A stretch of DNA of 64,000 nucleotides from Bradyrhizobium diazoefficiens (GTDB lineage Bacteria > Pseudomonadota > Alphaproteobacteria > Rhizobiales > Xanthobacteraceae). Below, one piece after another: positions 1-10,429 of the stretch (the stretch's first letter is position 1; each line of letters starts with the position of its first letter). Position numbers and translations under genes: made by a program. The notes beneath the pieces are model-generated. The model was not told where the DNA came from. It saw nothing but the letters and a program-made list of their open reading frames with translations, and did not search any database. Location: assembly GCF_018131015.1 (NCBI RefSeq), contig NZ_JAFCJJ010000002.1, positions 124,001-188,000 of the forward strand, read 5' to 3'.

Positions 1-208
1 GCGTGATCGACGCCCAGCGCCGGAACAGATGGTGCAGCTCGTCCGGGGTGACACCGGCGGCATCCGCCATCGCCTCGATGGTCGGCTGCGCGCGCCAGTT
101 CTCGGAGATGAAGGCGATCGCCCGGCGCACCGAATCGTAGTCGCGGAGCGCGGCGTGCTGGGGGCCTGGCCTGGCCAGGCGCTGGTCATGTATGGCGAGT
201 GTCATCAT
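1..208 (-). CDS. ada: Ada-like AraC-HTH / methylated-DNA-protein cysteine methyltransferase (5' part only)
   Basis: The reading frame runs off the left edge, so only the first 69 codons are present. It begins with two consecutive ATG codons at 208 and translates as a helix-turn-helix region with the segments DYDSVRRAIAFISENW and MADAAGVTPDELHHLFRRW. These resemble the AraC-type domain that precedes the alkyltransferase domain in Ada-type bifunctional proteins, which remove alkyl groups from O6-alkylguanine. The methyltransferase part with its PCHR site lies outside the window, so the bifunctional nature is inferred. It is transcribed away from the DUF2244 gene's side with 56 bp between them. 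Alternative: another AraC-family regulator. Confidence 0.62.
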   Translation of the reverse strand, partial: MMTLAIHDQRLARPGPQHAALRDYDSVRRAIAFISENWRAQPTIEAMADAAGVTPDELHHLFRRWASIT

Positions 209-264
209 GACCGGAAATGTAGGAGAGGGGCGGGTCCGAAACCACCCGATTTCCGATGTCGATA

Positions 265-798
265 TCAGGTCACCGGGGTGTAGGTCGGACCGCGTCGCGC
301 GGCGTTCAGTGCCTCAACCAAACCTTTGTAAAAGCTTGCCTTTTCGTCCGGTCCGAGGAAGGAGGCGATGATGATCCGGCGGCCCCGCGAGATCAGATAG
401 AGATGCTCGATGCCGAAATCCTCGTCGACCTCCTGGTCGAGGCGGACCCAGAGCGGGTTGAACACCCATTCGGCGACCTGGCCGCGATGACTGACGCGCC
501 GCACGCGCAACTCCGACGGGGTGACGACGATCTCCTCACGCGCCCGCGCGGCGCGGAAATTGACCTTGAAGGCCCACCAGATCACCAGCACGTCGAGGCC
601 GAAGAAGCCGAGCACCGGCCATGCCCCCATCATCAGGAACACCATGCCGGTGACGAAGCTGACGATGCTCAGGAACAGCATCACCGCGAGGAAGCCGGTG
701 CGGTTCAGCGAGCGGTGCGGCGTCAGCAGCGCGGAGAAGATCTGAGGCTCGGCCTCGCGTTCACTTCGTTCGCGCGCAATTTCGTTGCCTGTGCTCAT
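265..798 (-). CDS. DUF2244 domain membrane protein
   Basis: This 177-residue protein has a short acidic N-terminus, two hydrophobic segments at about residues 34-54 and 60-78 separated by a short turn, and a soluble C-terminal part with the pattern ITPSELRVRR-like followed by FLGPDEK. This is the usual architecture of DUF2244 (integral membrane protein) in alphaproteobacteria, whose function is not established. The start codon lies only about 20 bp from the divergent endonuclease III gene, so the two share a very short promoter region. Nothing suggests truncation or transfer. Confidence 0.8.
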   Translation of the reverse strand: MSTGNEIARERSEREAEPQIFSALLTPHRSLNRTGFLAVMLFLSIVSFVTGMVFLMMGAWPVLGFFGLDVLVIWWAFKVNFRAARAREEIVVTPSELRVRRVSHRGQVAEWVFNPLWVRLDQEVDEDFGIEHLYLISRGRRIIIASFLGPDEKASFYKGLVEALNAARRGPTYTPVT

Positions 799-820
799 CG
801 TCCCTCAGTATATCCCGATC

Positions 821-1585
821 ATGGCGAAAAACATCCGCAAGCCGGCCCCGCGCCAAGCGCCCGTGCCGAAGAAAAAGGCAAAGGCGGTCGCAAGGCCCAA
901 GCCGGCGAAGAAACCGGCGTCCGCGAAGAAATCCCTCAAGGCGATAAGACCTTGGACGCCGGCCGAGATCCACGAGGTCTTCAGCCGTTTCCGCAAGGCC
1001 AATCCGGAGCCGAAGGGCGAGCTCGAGCATCTCAATCCCTACACGCTGCTGGTGGCCGTGGTGCTGTCGGCGCAGGCGACCGACGCCGGGGTCAACAGGG
1101 CAACGCGCGAATTGTTTGAGGTCGCCGATACCCCGCAGAAGATGCTGGACCTCGGCGAGGAGGCCTTGCGCGACTACATCAAGACCATCGGCCTTTATCG
1201 TACCAAGGCCAAAAACGTGATCGCGCTGTCGGCAAAGCTGCTCGCCGAGTTCGGCGGCGAGGTGCCGCGCACGCGCAGCGAGATCGAGTCACTGCCCGGT
1301 GCGGGACGCAAGACCGCCAATGTCGTGCTCAACATGGCCTTCGGCGAGCACACGATGGCGGTCGACACCCATGTCTTCCGCGTCGGCAACCGCACCATGC
1401 TCGCGCCCGGCAAGACGCCGCTCGAGGTCGAGCTCGGTCTCGAAAAGGTGATCCCGGCCGAGTTCATGCTGCGCGCGCATCACTGGCTCATCCTGCACGG
1501 GCGCTACACCTGCCTCGCGCGCAAGCCGCGCTGCGAGGTCTGCCTGATCAACGATCTCTGCAGATGGCCGGAGAAGACGGTCTGA
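821..1585 (+). CDS. nth: Endonuclease III (DNA glycosylase/AP lyase)
   Basis: The product removes oxidised pyrimidines and cleaves abasic sites in base-excision repair. The helix-hairpin-helix LPGAGRKTANV carries the catalytic lysine (Lys164) and VDTHVFR carries the catalytic aspartate (Asp182), spaced 18 residues as in E. coli Lys120/Asp138. The C-terminal cysteines follow the C-x6-C-x2-C-x5-C pattern of the [4Fe-4S] cluster. The N-terminus has a basic Lys/Pro/Ala-rich extension of about 45 residues before the fold begins. I chose ATG at 821 (MAKNIRKPAP), since the upstream in-frame ATG at 785 lies inside the divergent DUF2244 gene. It ends 18 bp from the convergent CysZ-like gene. Confidence 0.95.
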   Translation: MAKNIRKPAPRQAPVPKKKAKAVARPKPAKKPASAKKSLKAIRPWTPAEIHEVFSRFRKANPEPKGELEHLNPYTLLVAVVLSAQATDAGVNRATRELFEVADTPQKMLDLGEEALRDYIKTIGLYRTKAKNVIALSAKLLAEFGGEVPRTRSEIESLPGAGRKTANVVLNMAFGEHTMAVDTHVFRVGNRTMLAPGKTPLEVELGLEKVIPAEFMLRAHHWLILHGRYTCLARKPRCEVCLINDLCRWPEKTV

Positions 1586-1603
1586 GCGAGCCGGGAACGG
1601 CCC

Positions 1604-2344
1604 TCACCGCATCGAGCGCGCCGGCTCGATCAGCTCGGGCCGCGGCCCGGACAGGCGCTTGTGCATGTGGACCATGAAGGCCATGCCGAAGATCGGCGTC
1701 GCCAGGTTGACGACCGGGATCGAGACGAAGGCGGCGATGAAGAGACCGGCGGTGAAGATGGTGGCGGCGTTGTCGCGCCGCATCGCCTTGGCTTCCTCCG
1801 GCGAGCGGAAGCGCATCGCGGCGAGCTCGAAATATTCCCGGCTCAGCAGCCAGGCGGCGGCGAAGAAGAAGATCAGGAAGCCGGCGCCTGCGAGCAGCAC
1901 CAGCGGCAGCGCGGCGAGGTAGACCAGGATCGTCAGCAGTGCGGTCTTGATGCCCTCGGAAATGGCCTGGCGGAACGGCAGCGCGGCACCCGGCCGCTCG
2001 GCGGGATAGTGCTCGCGCTCGACGATGTCGGCGACGTCGTCGACGAACAGGCTCGCGACCAGCGAGGTGATCGCCGGCATCAGGAAAATACCGCCGAACA
2101 CGACGCCAAGCCCCGCCGCGATAGAGACTATCCAGGCCAGCACCTCGAGCGAGGTGTGCCAGCCGGGGCCGAGCAGGCCTTCCAGCCAGACCTCGCCATA
2201 GGTCGCAAACCAGCTCAGCAACCGCTGCAGGGCGATGGCAAGCACGGTGATCAGTACCAATGCGAGACCGACCGACCGCCACAGGATCGAGCGCATCGGC
2301 GGCGAGATCATTTGCGACAGCGCCTTCACGGCGGCATCCAGCAT
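1604..2344 (-). CDS. EI24 / CysZ-like membrane protein
   Basis: This 246-residue polytopic protein contains four to five hydrophobic stretches and the segment LPFRQAISEGIKT followed by LLLAGAGFLIFFFAAAWLLSREYFELAAMR, which fits the EI24 domain family (Pfam EI24; CysZ in E. coli is a sulfate permease of this family). Sulfate transport is a family-based guess, with no cysteine-biosynthesis gene nearby. The start at 2344 (MLDAAVKAL) is preferred to the ATG five codons further upstream because the family begins with a soluble helix here. It converges with nth. Confidence 0.72.
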   Translation of the reverse strand: MLDAAVKALSQMISPPMRSILWRSVGLALVLITVLAIALQRLLSWFATYGEVWLEGLLGPGWHTSLEVLAWIVSIAAGLGVVFGGIFLMPAITSLVASLFVDDVADIVEREHYPAERPGAALPFRQAISEGIKTALLTILVYLAALPLVLLAGAGFLIFFFAAAWLLSREYFELAAMRFRSPEEAKAMRRDNAATIFTAGLFIAAFVSIPVVNLATPIFGMAFMVHMHKRLSGPRPELIEPARSMR

Positions 2345-2432
2345 GGAACTTTCCCTCACGGAATCACCCGCGAGAGTTAGCCATGCCGGTCCGCTTCGGC
2401 AAGAGAGGCTGACCTTGACCTGCCGCTGCTGG

Positions 2433-3605
2433 TCAACCTTCCGCGGCGATGCTGGCCCAGCAGGTGATCGCGCTGCAGACCGAGCTCCAGCGCCCGAACC
2501 CCTTGTAGATCTGGGCGGCGACCTGCTCCTGCTGCTTCAGCGTGCCTTCGGCCTTGATCTGGGGGTCGGAGACGTTGCGGATCGCGAGCCAGCGCGGCGC
2601 CTTGTCGCCCATCTCCTGGGCAACCAGGCCGAGGATGGCGTCACCCATCTCGGAGACGTCGCCGAGCCCCTGCAGGTGGAAATGATTGTCCGAGGTGTCG
2701 AAGCCGAAGAAGTCGGTGGTCACCACGGAGGACGACAGGCCGTCCGGCTTCACCACGAAGATCTTCGGGGCCCTGGTATTGTCCTTCGGCAATTGCCCGG
2801 CATTGGCCTTGAACAGCGTCTTGGCCTGCGCGAACTTCTTCCTCACCGCGGGCTTGCTGGAGAAATGCTCCTGCGCGAACGGCTGCTTCTTGAATTTCGA
2901 CAGGCAGTCGAAGCGCACGATCGGGCTGACGACGACGTCGCCGACTTCAAACTGCTTGCCGATGCCGCCGGCGGTGCCGGTGGTGATGACGAGCGTCGGC
3001 TGCACCTCCGTGATGATCTGGCGCCAGACGTCGATGTTCGGCAATTGCGGCCCGTCCTGCGACATGTGCGAGTCGGATTTGAAGACCACGACGCTCTTCT
3101 TGCCGATCGTCGTGGTCCAGAAGGCGCCGAGCCGCTTCAGCTCCATGGCCGGACAGCCGTTGCGCATCTTCTTGGAGATCTCGGCGAAATTATGCGTGTA
3201 GGGGAGGTAGTCGTTGCGGGAATCCTTGCCCGGCGTCAGCACGCGGCTGAGCGCGTGGCCCTCGTCGACGGTCCAGGTCACGACCAGCACGTCGGCGCCC
3301 GGCAGCGGACCGCTGCCATCGCCCCTCGGCTTCGGCCCGGTCTGCGGTGCAAGGCCCCTGGGCCAGGGGATGTCGGTGAAGCGCGACAACCCGGTCGAGG
3401 TCGAGAAGGCCAGGAATTCGCGGCCTTCGCTGGACTCGGAATCGAAATCGATGATCTCGCGCTGAAAGTCTTCCGGCGAGACTTTTGCAGAGCGTTTCAC
3501 CGCGGCATCCGCCATGCGTTTCACCGCGAACGTCTCGCGTGGCGGCGGTGTCGTGATCGGATCGAAGCCGAGATTTCTCTCCACCCATTTACGGTCGGCA
3601 AGCAT
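2433..3605 (-). CDS. Nucleoside-phosphorylase-superfamily protein, function unknown
   Basis: The 390-residue product has a C-terminal half with features of the purine/uridine phosphorylase (MTA/SAH nucleosidase) fold: the glycine-rich strand PTLVITTGTAGGIGKQFEVGD and a late segment GLGDVSEMGDAILG. The N-terminal 100 residues have no recognisable domain, and no signal peptide is seen. The start at 3605 is chosen because GGAG lies 8 bases upstream; a longer ATG at 3692 lacks such a site. It is monocistronic and divergent from the S53 peptidase. Substrate unknown; it could be a nucleosidase rather than a phosphorylase. Confidence 0.6.
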   Translation of the reverse strand: MLADRKWVERNLGFDPITTPPPRETFAVKRMADAAVKRSAKVSPEDFQREIIDFDSESSEGREFLAFSTSTGLSRFTDIPWPRGLAPQTGPKPRGDGSGPLPGADVLVVTWTVDEGHALSRVLTPGKDSRNDYLPYTHNFAEISKKMRNGCPAMELKRLGAFWTTTIGKKSVVVFKSDSHMSQDGPQLPNIDVWRQIITEVQPTLVITTGTAGGIGKQFEVGDVVVSPIVRFDCLSKFKKQPFAQEHFSSKPAVRKKFAQAKTLFKANAGQLPKDNTRAPKIFVVKPDGLSSSVVTTDFFGFDTSDNHFHLQGLGDVSEMGDAILGLVAQEMGDKAPRWLAIRNVSDPQIKAEGTLKQQEQVAAQIYKGFGRWSSVCSAITCWASIAAEG

Positions 3606-3892
3606 CGCGTGATCTCCGCCAGTTGATTGTGACAGGCGCCTGATTTCGACAAGCGTCTCCCATTGGTCGGCCCAGTGAACCGACGGTTGCAATCTTAGAT
3701 CGAATTCGTGTGCGCCGAATGGTCGGGACCATTGACCGATTCTGCGCCGATGCAGCTTTGCGGAAGATTGCCTCTGCCAAACAAGGGTTCGTCTGAAAAA
3801 ATCTCACGCAATATCTGAACCAATTCCTATTTGAAGTTACACCTATAGTTGAGGTGCGACAATCTGTCTTCCAATCACAAACGGAGGAAGTC
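3606..3892. other. Divergent intergenic region, phosphorylase / S53 peptidase
   Basis: This 287-bp region separates two divergent genes and is clearly more AT-rich in its right half (about 3780-3870) than the surroundings, as expected for promoters. A strong ribosome binding site (GGAGG) sits just before the peptidase start. No operator palindrome or terminator was seen. Confidence 0.4.
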
Positions 3893-5548
3893 ATGGCAAG
3901 CTCGACTAAGCGTGTCGCGCTGGTGAACAGCGCACGGAAATTGCCGCAAGGTGCCAAGCTCGTCGGTGCGGCCGATCCCAAGCAGGAAATCGAGATCAGC
4001 GTTCGCCTGCGGGCGAGGCCCGCGGACGACGAGGAAATGATGGCGCTCGGGGCGCAACCGCCGCGCGAACGGCAATATCTCTCGCGTGCCGAATTCGCCG
4101 CGCGCAAGGGCGCCGATCCCGCCGACGTCGCCAGGATCGACGATTTCGCGCATCATCACGATCTCAACGTCAAGAGCGTGCATTTGGCCTCGCGCACCGT
4201 GAAGCTGACCGGCACGGTGAAGGCATTGAGCGCCGCCTTCGGCGTCAAGCTCAACAAGGTCAAGCACGAGGGCGCGACCTATCGCATGCGCAAGGGGAGC
4301 GTGAAGATTCCGGCAGAACTCGAAGGTATCGTGGTCGGCGTCCACGGCCTCGACAACCGGCCGGTGGCGCAGCCGCATTTCCGGCGCAGGATGGCCAGGA
4401 AAGGGTCGACGAAGGGCGCGACCGCCCGCGCGGCGCAAGCCGGCAGCTTCTCGGTCGAGCAGATCGCCCAGCTCTACAATTTCCCGGGCGGGGAGACCGG
4501 CGCCGGCCAGTGCATCGCCATCATCGAGCTCAACGACATCGACCAGAAGGGTCACCCCACGGGCGCCGGCTACAAGACCTCGGATCTCAAGACCTTCTTC
4601 AAGAAGGCGGGCATCCCGATGCCGCAGATCGCGCCGGCAAGCGTCGACGGCGGCGCCAACAAGCCCGGCCATTCCGAGGCCGACGGCGAGGTAGTGCTCG
4701 ACATCGAGGTGGCGGGTGCCATCGCGCCCGGTGCCAAGATCGTGGTCTATTTCGCGCCCAACACCACCAACGGCTTCATCGACGCCGTGAAGGCCGCAGT
4801 CCACGACACCGCGCGAATGCCTTCGGTGATCTCGATCAGCTGGGGCGGACCGGAAGACGCGGAGGGCTCGCAGCAGTTCATGGACGGCCTGAACGAGGCG
4901 ATCCGCGACGCGGCGGCCATGGGCGTGACCGTCTGCGTCGCCTCCGGCGACAACGGCTCGGCCGACATGGGCCAGGACTGGGACGGCAAGCCGCATGCCG
5001 ACTTCCCGGCCTCGAGCCCGTTTGCACTGGCCTGCGGCGGCACCAATCTGAAGACGCCGAGCGGTCAGATCCAGGAGGTGGTCTGGAACGGCGGGCCGCA
5101 GGGCGGTGCCGGCGGCGGCGGTGTCAGCGTCGTGTTCGCGCAGCCCAAATACCAGGCCCACGCCCATGTGCCGAAATCGCCGGCGCATCGCAGCGGGCGC
5201 GGCGTTCCCGACGTTGCCGGCGACGCCGATCCGGCGACCGGCTACCAGATCTTCCTCAACGGCGCCGGCACCACCATCGGCGGCACCAGCGCGGTGGCGC
5301 CGCTGATGGCCGGGCTGATCGCCCGCATCAACGAGGCCACGACCAAGAAATTCGGCAAGACGGTCGGCTTCATCAACCCGCTGATCTACGGCTCGCATGG
5401 GCAGAGTGTGTTCCGCGAGATCACGGTCGGCAACAACGACATCACCGGCGATCTGCACGGCATGTACAAGGCCGGCCCCGGCTGGAACGCCTGCGCCGGC
5501 CTCGGCGTCCCCGACGGCGAGGCGCTGCAGAACCTGCTGGCGGCGTAA
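3893..5548 (+). CDS. S53 family peptidase (pro-kumamolisin / sedolisin type)
   Basis: This is a serine-carboxyl peptidase, a family that is typically acid-active and self-processing. Residues about 20-165 match the pro-kumamolisin activation domain (VHLASRTVKLTGTVKALSAAF region) and residues 190-551 the S53 catalytic domain. The catalytic Glu266 and Asp270 lie in GEVVLD, the oxyanion Asp353 in ASGDNGS, and the nucleophile Ser466 in GGTSAVAP. The C-terminal FREITVGNNDI and GPGWNACAGLG match the calcium-binding end of kumamolisin. The start at 3893 has GGAGG 8 bases upstream. No Sec or Tat signal peptide precedes the prodomain, which is odd for a secreted protease. A palindromic terminator follows. 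Confidence 0.93.
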   Translation: MASSTKRVALVNSARKLPQGAKLVGAADPKQEIEISVRLRARPADDEEMMALGAQPPRERQYLSRAEFAARKGADPADVARIDDFAHHHDLNVKSVHLASRTVKLTGTVKALSAAFGVKLNKVKHEGATYRMRKGSVKIPAELEGIVVGVHGLDNRPVAQPHFRRRMARKGSTKGATARAAQAGSFSVEQIAQLYNFPGGETGAGQCIAIIELNDIDQKGHPTGAGYKTSDLKTFFKKAGIPMPQIAPASVDGGANKPGHSEADGEVVLDIEVAGAIAPGAKIVVYFAPNTTNGFIDAVKAAVHDTARMPSVISISWGGPEDAEGSQQFMDGLNEAIRDAAAMGVTVCVASGDNGSADMGQDWDGKPHADFPASSPFALACGGTNLKTPSGQIQEVVWNGGPQGGAGGGGVSVVFAQPKYQAHAHVPKSPAHRSGRGVPDVAGDADPATGYQIFLNGAGTTIGGTSAVAPLMAGLIARINEATTKKFGKTVGFINPLIYGSHGQSVFREITVGNNDITGDLHGMYKAGPGWNACAGLGVPDGEALQNLLAA

Positions 5549-5560
5549 TCCCATTCTTTG

Positions 5561-5584
5561 CCTCTCCCCGCTCGCGGGGAGAGG
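5561..5584. terminator. Palindrome downstream of the S53 peptidase gene
   Basis: CCTCTCCCC and GGGGAGAGG form a perfect 9-bp stem around a 6-base loop 12 bp after the stop codon. There is no clear T-run, so it may act as a weak terminator or be one of the dispersed palindromic repeats. A near-identical palindrome follows uppP at 25075. Confidence 0.5.
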
Positions 5585-5595
5585 CTCAGCTCTCG

Positions 5596-5737
5596 TGTCC
5601 CGGACGCGGTGCGGCATGAAATGACGCACCGCTGAGCCGGGAGCCAGCAAGCGGCATGGGCCCCGGCTCTGCAGCGCATCGCTAAACTGGACGATGCTTC
5701 GCAGCGCCAGGGAAGCGCTGCGCTGCGCCGGGCCACG
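5596..5737. repeat. Dispersed composite palindromic repeat (TCCCGGACGC family)
   Basis: The segment opens with TCCCGGACGCGGTGC and contains nested inverted stretches (GCCCCGGCTCTGCAGCG, AGCGCTGCGCTGCGCCGGG). It has no reading frame of its own and looks like a non-coding interspersed repeat between the peptidase gene and nikR. Family membership is from recognition of the pattern in bradyrhizobial genomes, not from a search. Confidence 0.5.
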
Positions 5738-5748
5738 AAAGCTCTTTG

Positions 5749-6195
5749 CTACTCGTGCCGATGCCCGTGCTTGCGCGCCTTCGCCGGCTTGCCGTCGCCG
5801 GTCGGGATCATCACCACGCGGCCGTAGCGCACGCCGCGTTCGGCGATGATGTGGTCGGCGAAATGCCGGACCTCGTCCGCAAAACCCTTCAGCGCCGTCA
5901 TCTCCATGCAATTGTTCTCGTCGAGATGGACGTGCAGGGTCGCGAGCGCGAGGTCGTGATGGCCGTGGAATTCCTGCACCAGGCGCTTTGAAAGATCGCG
6001 CGCGGCGTGGTCGTAGACATAGACGAGGCCGGCGACGCAGGGGCCGCTCCGGGCCGTGCCCTCGGCGCTCTGCTGCAGGCCGGCGCGCGCGAGGTCGCGG
6101 ATGATCTCGGAGCGGTTCTGATAGCCGCGCGCCGCGGCCGCCGCATCGATCTCCGCCAGCAAATCGTCCTCGATCGTGATCGTAATCCGTTGCAT
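5749..6195 (-). CDS. nikR: Nickel-responsive regulator NikR
   Basis: The 148-residue protein starts with a ribbon-helix-helix DNA-binding domain (MQRITITIEDDLL to EIIRDLARAG, residues 1-40) and continues with an ACT-like metal-binding domain. The nickel ligands of E. coli NikR (His76, His87, His89, Cys95) correspond to His77, His88, His90 and Cys96 here. The C-terminus is a His/Lys-rich tail (HGHRHE). It lies 57 bp downstream of the copper ATPase gene on the same strand, so it is probably co-transcribed with it; no nickel transporter is present in the window. NikR normally represses nickel uptake when Ni(II) is replete. Confidence 0.93.
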   Translation of the reverse strand: MQRITITIEDDLLAEIDAAAAARGYQNRSEIIRDLARAGLQQSAEGTARSGPCVAGLVYVYDHAARDLSKRLVQEFHGHHDLALATLHVHLDENNCMEMTALKGFADEVRHFADHIIAERGVRYGRVVMIPTGDGKPAKARKHGHRHE

Positions 6196-6252
6196 CAGGT
6201 CCTCTCCGCGCGCGCCGCCGAATGGACCCGTTCTACACGGATTTCGTCATGC

Positions 6253-8736
<2,484 letters not shown>

Positions 8737-8773
8737 TCCCGCGCTCCGGCCTTTGGACTTGGTCTTGCAACCC

Positions 8774-8790
8774 ATACCCCGTAGGGGTAT
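8774..8790. promoter_or_regulatory. CsoR-type palindromic operator
   Basis: ATACCCCGTAGGGGTAT is a perfect 8-bp inverted repeat around one central base, with the G/C-tract half-sites known for CsoR/RcnR-family repressors. It lies between the divergent copA and csoR starts, 9 bp before the csoR ATG, so one site could control both directions. Confidence 0.85.
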
Positions 8791-8799
8791 ATAGACCTC

Positions 8800-9075
8800 A
8801 TGCACAAGGACAGCAAGGCATCCGTTGGAAAACGCCTCGGCCGGATCGAGGGCCAGGTTCGCGGCCTCTCGAAAATGGTCGAGGAGGACCGCTACTGCAT
8901 CGACATCGTCACGCAGATCGCGGCGGTGCGCGCCGCGCTGCGCCGGGTCGAGGAAGAGGTTTTGAAGGACCACGTCGCCCATTGCGTCGAGCACGCCATC
9001 GCCAGCGGCGACAAGACCGACCAGCGCGAGAAGATCGCAGAGCTGATGGCCGTGATCGCCAGGGCGGAGCGGTAG
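8800..9075 (+). CDS. csoR: CsoR-family copper-sensing repressor
   Basis: The 91-residue all-helical protein belongs to the metal-sensing CsoR/RcnR/FrmR family (DUF156). The Cu(I) ligand set Cys-His-Cys of CsoR is present as Cys33 (RYCIDIV), His58 and Cys62 (HVAHC). Copper binding should release the repressor from the palindrome next to its own start, relieving both csoR and the divergent copA. The second His before Cys62 and the absence of an N-terminal His ligand argue against RcnR. The start codon is very close to the operator, so the leader is short or absent. Confidence 0.92.
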   Translation: MHKDSKASVGKRLGRIEGQVRGLSKMVEEDRYCIDIVTQIAAVRAALRRVEEEVLKDHVAHCVEHAIASGDKTDQREKIAELMAVIARAER

Positions 9076-9112
9076 GGCACCCCGTCCCTTGTGAGGGGCG
9101 AAATATTCTCCG

Positions 9113-9240
9113 CGTCGTCCTGGCGAAAGCCAAGACCCATACCGCGGAATCTATCGATCGCGCTCGATAGTCGTACCGAACGCCGAGTGCTTGCCAAACT
9201 AACATTTGGGGTAATGGGTCCTGGCTTTCGCCAGGACGAC
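9113..9240. repeat. REPIN-like inverted pair (GTCCTGGC family)
   Basis: Two arms, CGTCGTCCTGGCGAAAGCCA at 9113 and the inverse ending CTTTCGCCAGGACGAC at 9240, face each other across about 75 bp. A second member of the family, with a closely matching right arm, lies at 11832-11976. The element fills the space between the convergent csoR and YiiX-like genes and may act as a transcription stop or mRNA stabiliser. Confidence 0.7.
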
Positions 9241-9250
9241 ATCGGAGGCT

Positions 9251-10240
9251 TTACGCCGCCCTCTCCCGTGCCCGTCCCCGCCGCCTTGGGCGGTACGTCG
9301 CGAGCCTCTTCAGCAGCGGGAAGTGCTTTGAAACGGCGATGCTATCGGCCGATTCCTCCGGCCGCGCATCGTCCATCACTTGCTCAGCCGGAACCTGGTC
9401 CGGCGCCTCTTCGTCAACCGCTTCAGGAACGAGCGGCGGCGCACTGACCGTTTCTGGAAACACACTGAACGTGCCCGCCACCTCCTCGAGCGGCTTCTGC
9501 TTGTCGGCCCAGTGCAGGGCCGTGTAGTCGAAGCCGTGCACGATGGTGGGTTTGACGACTTCGAAATAGGGCGAGATGTCGAAGTCGCGGGGCATGTAGA
9601 GCGAGGAGTCGCGGATGTGCAGGATCTCGCGCCGCGCGGCGCGGCTGCCGGCCTTGGTGATCTTGGGCAGGATCGGGTAGCGCACGGCGTCGAAGGCCTG
9701 CGCGATCAGCGCCGAGCAGATGATCTTGGTCGGATCGCCCGAGCCGATCGCAATCATGCGCCGCCGCCAGCGCTGCGGCACCGGCAGCGGGAACAGGAAG
9801 CGCATGAGGTCGACGATGTTCTTGGTGTCGTAGCCGAAGCCGATGCGGTTGATCGCATAGCGGCAGACCGTGTGGCGGTCCTCGTAGGACAGCCCGACCG
9901 GACGGCACAGGCGGGTGTGATAGGGAAAATATTTCGACAGCGGCGCGGAGGTGACGCCTTCGCCGATATTGGCTTCGATCAGCACATGCGGCTCGCCGTC
10001 CGGCTCTTCCGCGCCTTCGACCGGGCCGACATAGAGCGCCGCATGCGACCAGGTCGACTGCGTCAAATACTTGATGACACCGGAGATGCGGTTGTTGCCC
10101 TCGACCAGCAGCACGTCGCCGGGCTGCATGATGCCGCGCAGATGTTCCGGATCGCTCGGCGTGAACGGCTCGTAGCCCGGCACCTCCTTCGAGAGGTACT
10201 GGGCAATCAATTGGCCGACCGAATCTAGGACCGTCCCCAT
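9251..10240 (-). CDS. YiiX/YebB-like NlpC/P60 family cysteine hydrolase
   Basis: The 329-residue protein fits the permuted papain-like (YiiX) branch of NlpC/P60 enzymes: an early GDVLLVEGNN strand, catalytic His66 in WSHAALYVG, and the catalytic Cys175 in IICSALIAQAF, in the His-before-Cys order of permuted members. Such enzymes act on amide or ester bonds in cell-wall or lipid substrates; the substrate here is unknown. No signal peptide or membrane helix is seen. The C-terminal 90 residues are Pro/Glu-rich, probably disordered, ending in an Arg-rich tail. Confidence 0.82.
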   Translation of the reverse strand: MGTVLDSVGQLIAQYLSKEVPGYEPFTPSDPEHLRGIMQPGDVLLVEGNNRISGVIKYLTQSTWSHAALYVGPVEGAEEPDGEPHVLIEANIGEGVTSAPLSKYFPYHTRLCRPVGLSYEDRHTVCRYAINRIGFGYDTKNIVDLMRFLFPLPVPQRWRRRMIAIGSGDPTKIICSALIAQAFDAVRYPILPKITKAGSRAARREILHIRDSSLYMPRDFDISPYFEVVKPTIVHGFDYTALHWADKQKPLEEVAGTFSVFPETVSAPPLVPEAVDEEAPDQVPAEQVMDDARPEESADSIAVSKHFPLLKRLATYRPRRRGRARERAA

Positions 10241-10429
10241 GTCTACTCCCCACGACCTTTTTCGGCCGTCTTTTTTCCTTCTCTAGCATGGTCGGAACCG
10301 GTTGCAATTCGGTTCATGGCGCAGTCTGCTCGAGTACGATTGATTCACCATGATGGTTGCTGCAAAACATCAGATACGGCAAGGTTCGCGGGCTGTTCCC
10401 GTTCGCTGCAAGTCCCCGGAAACCATGAC

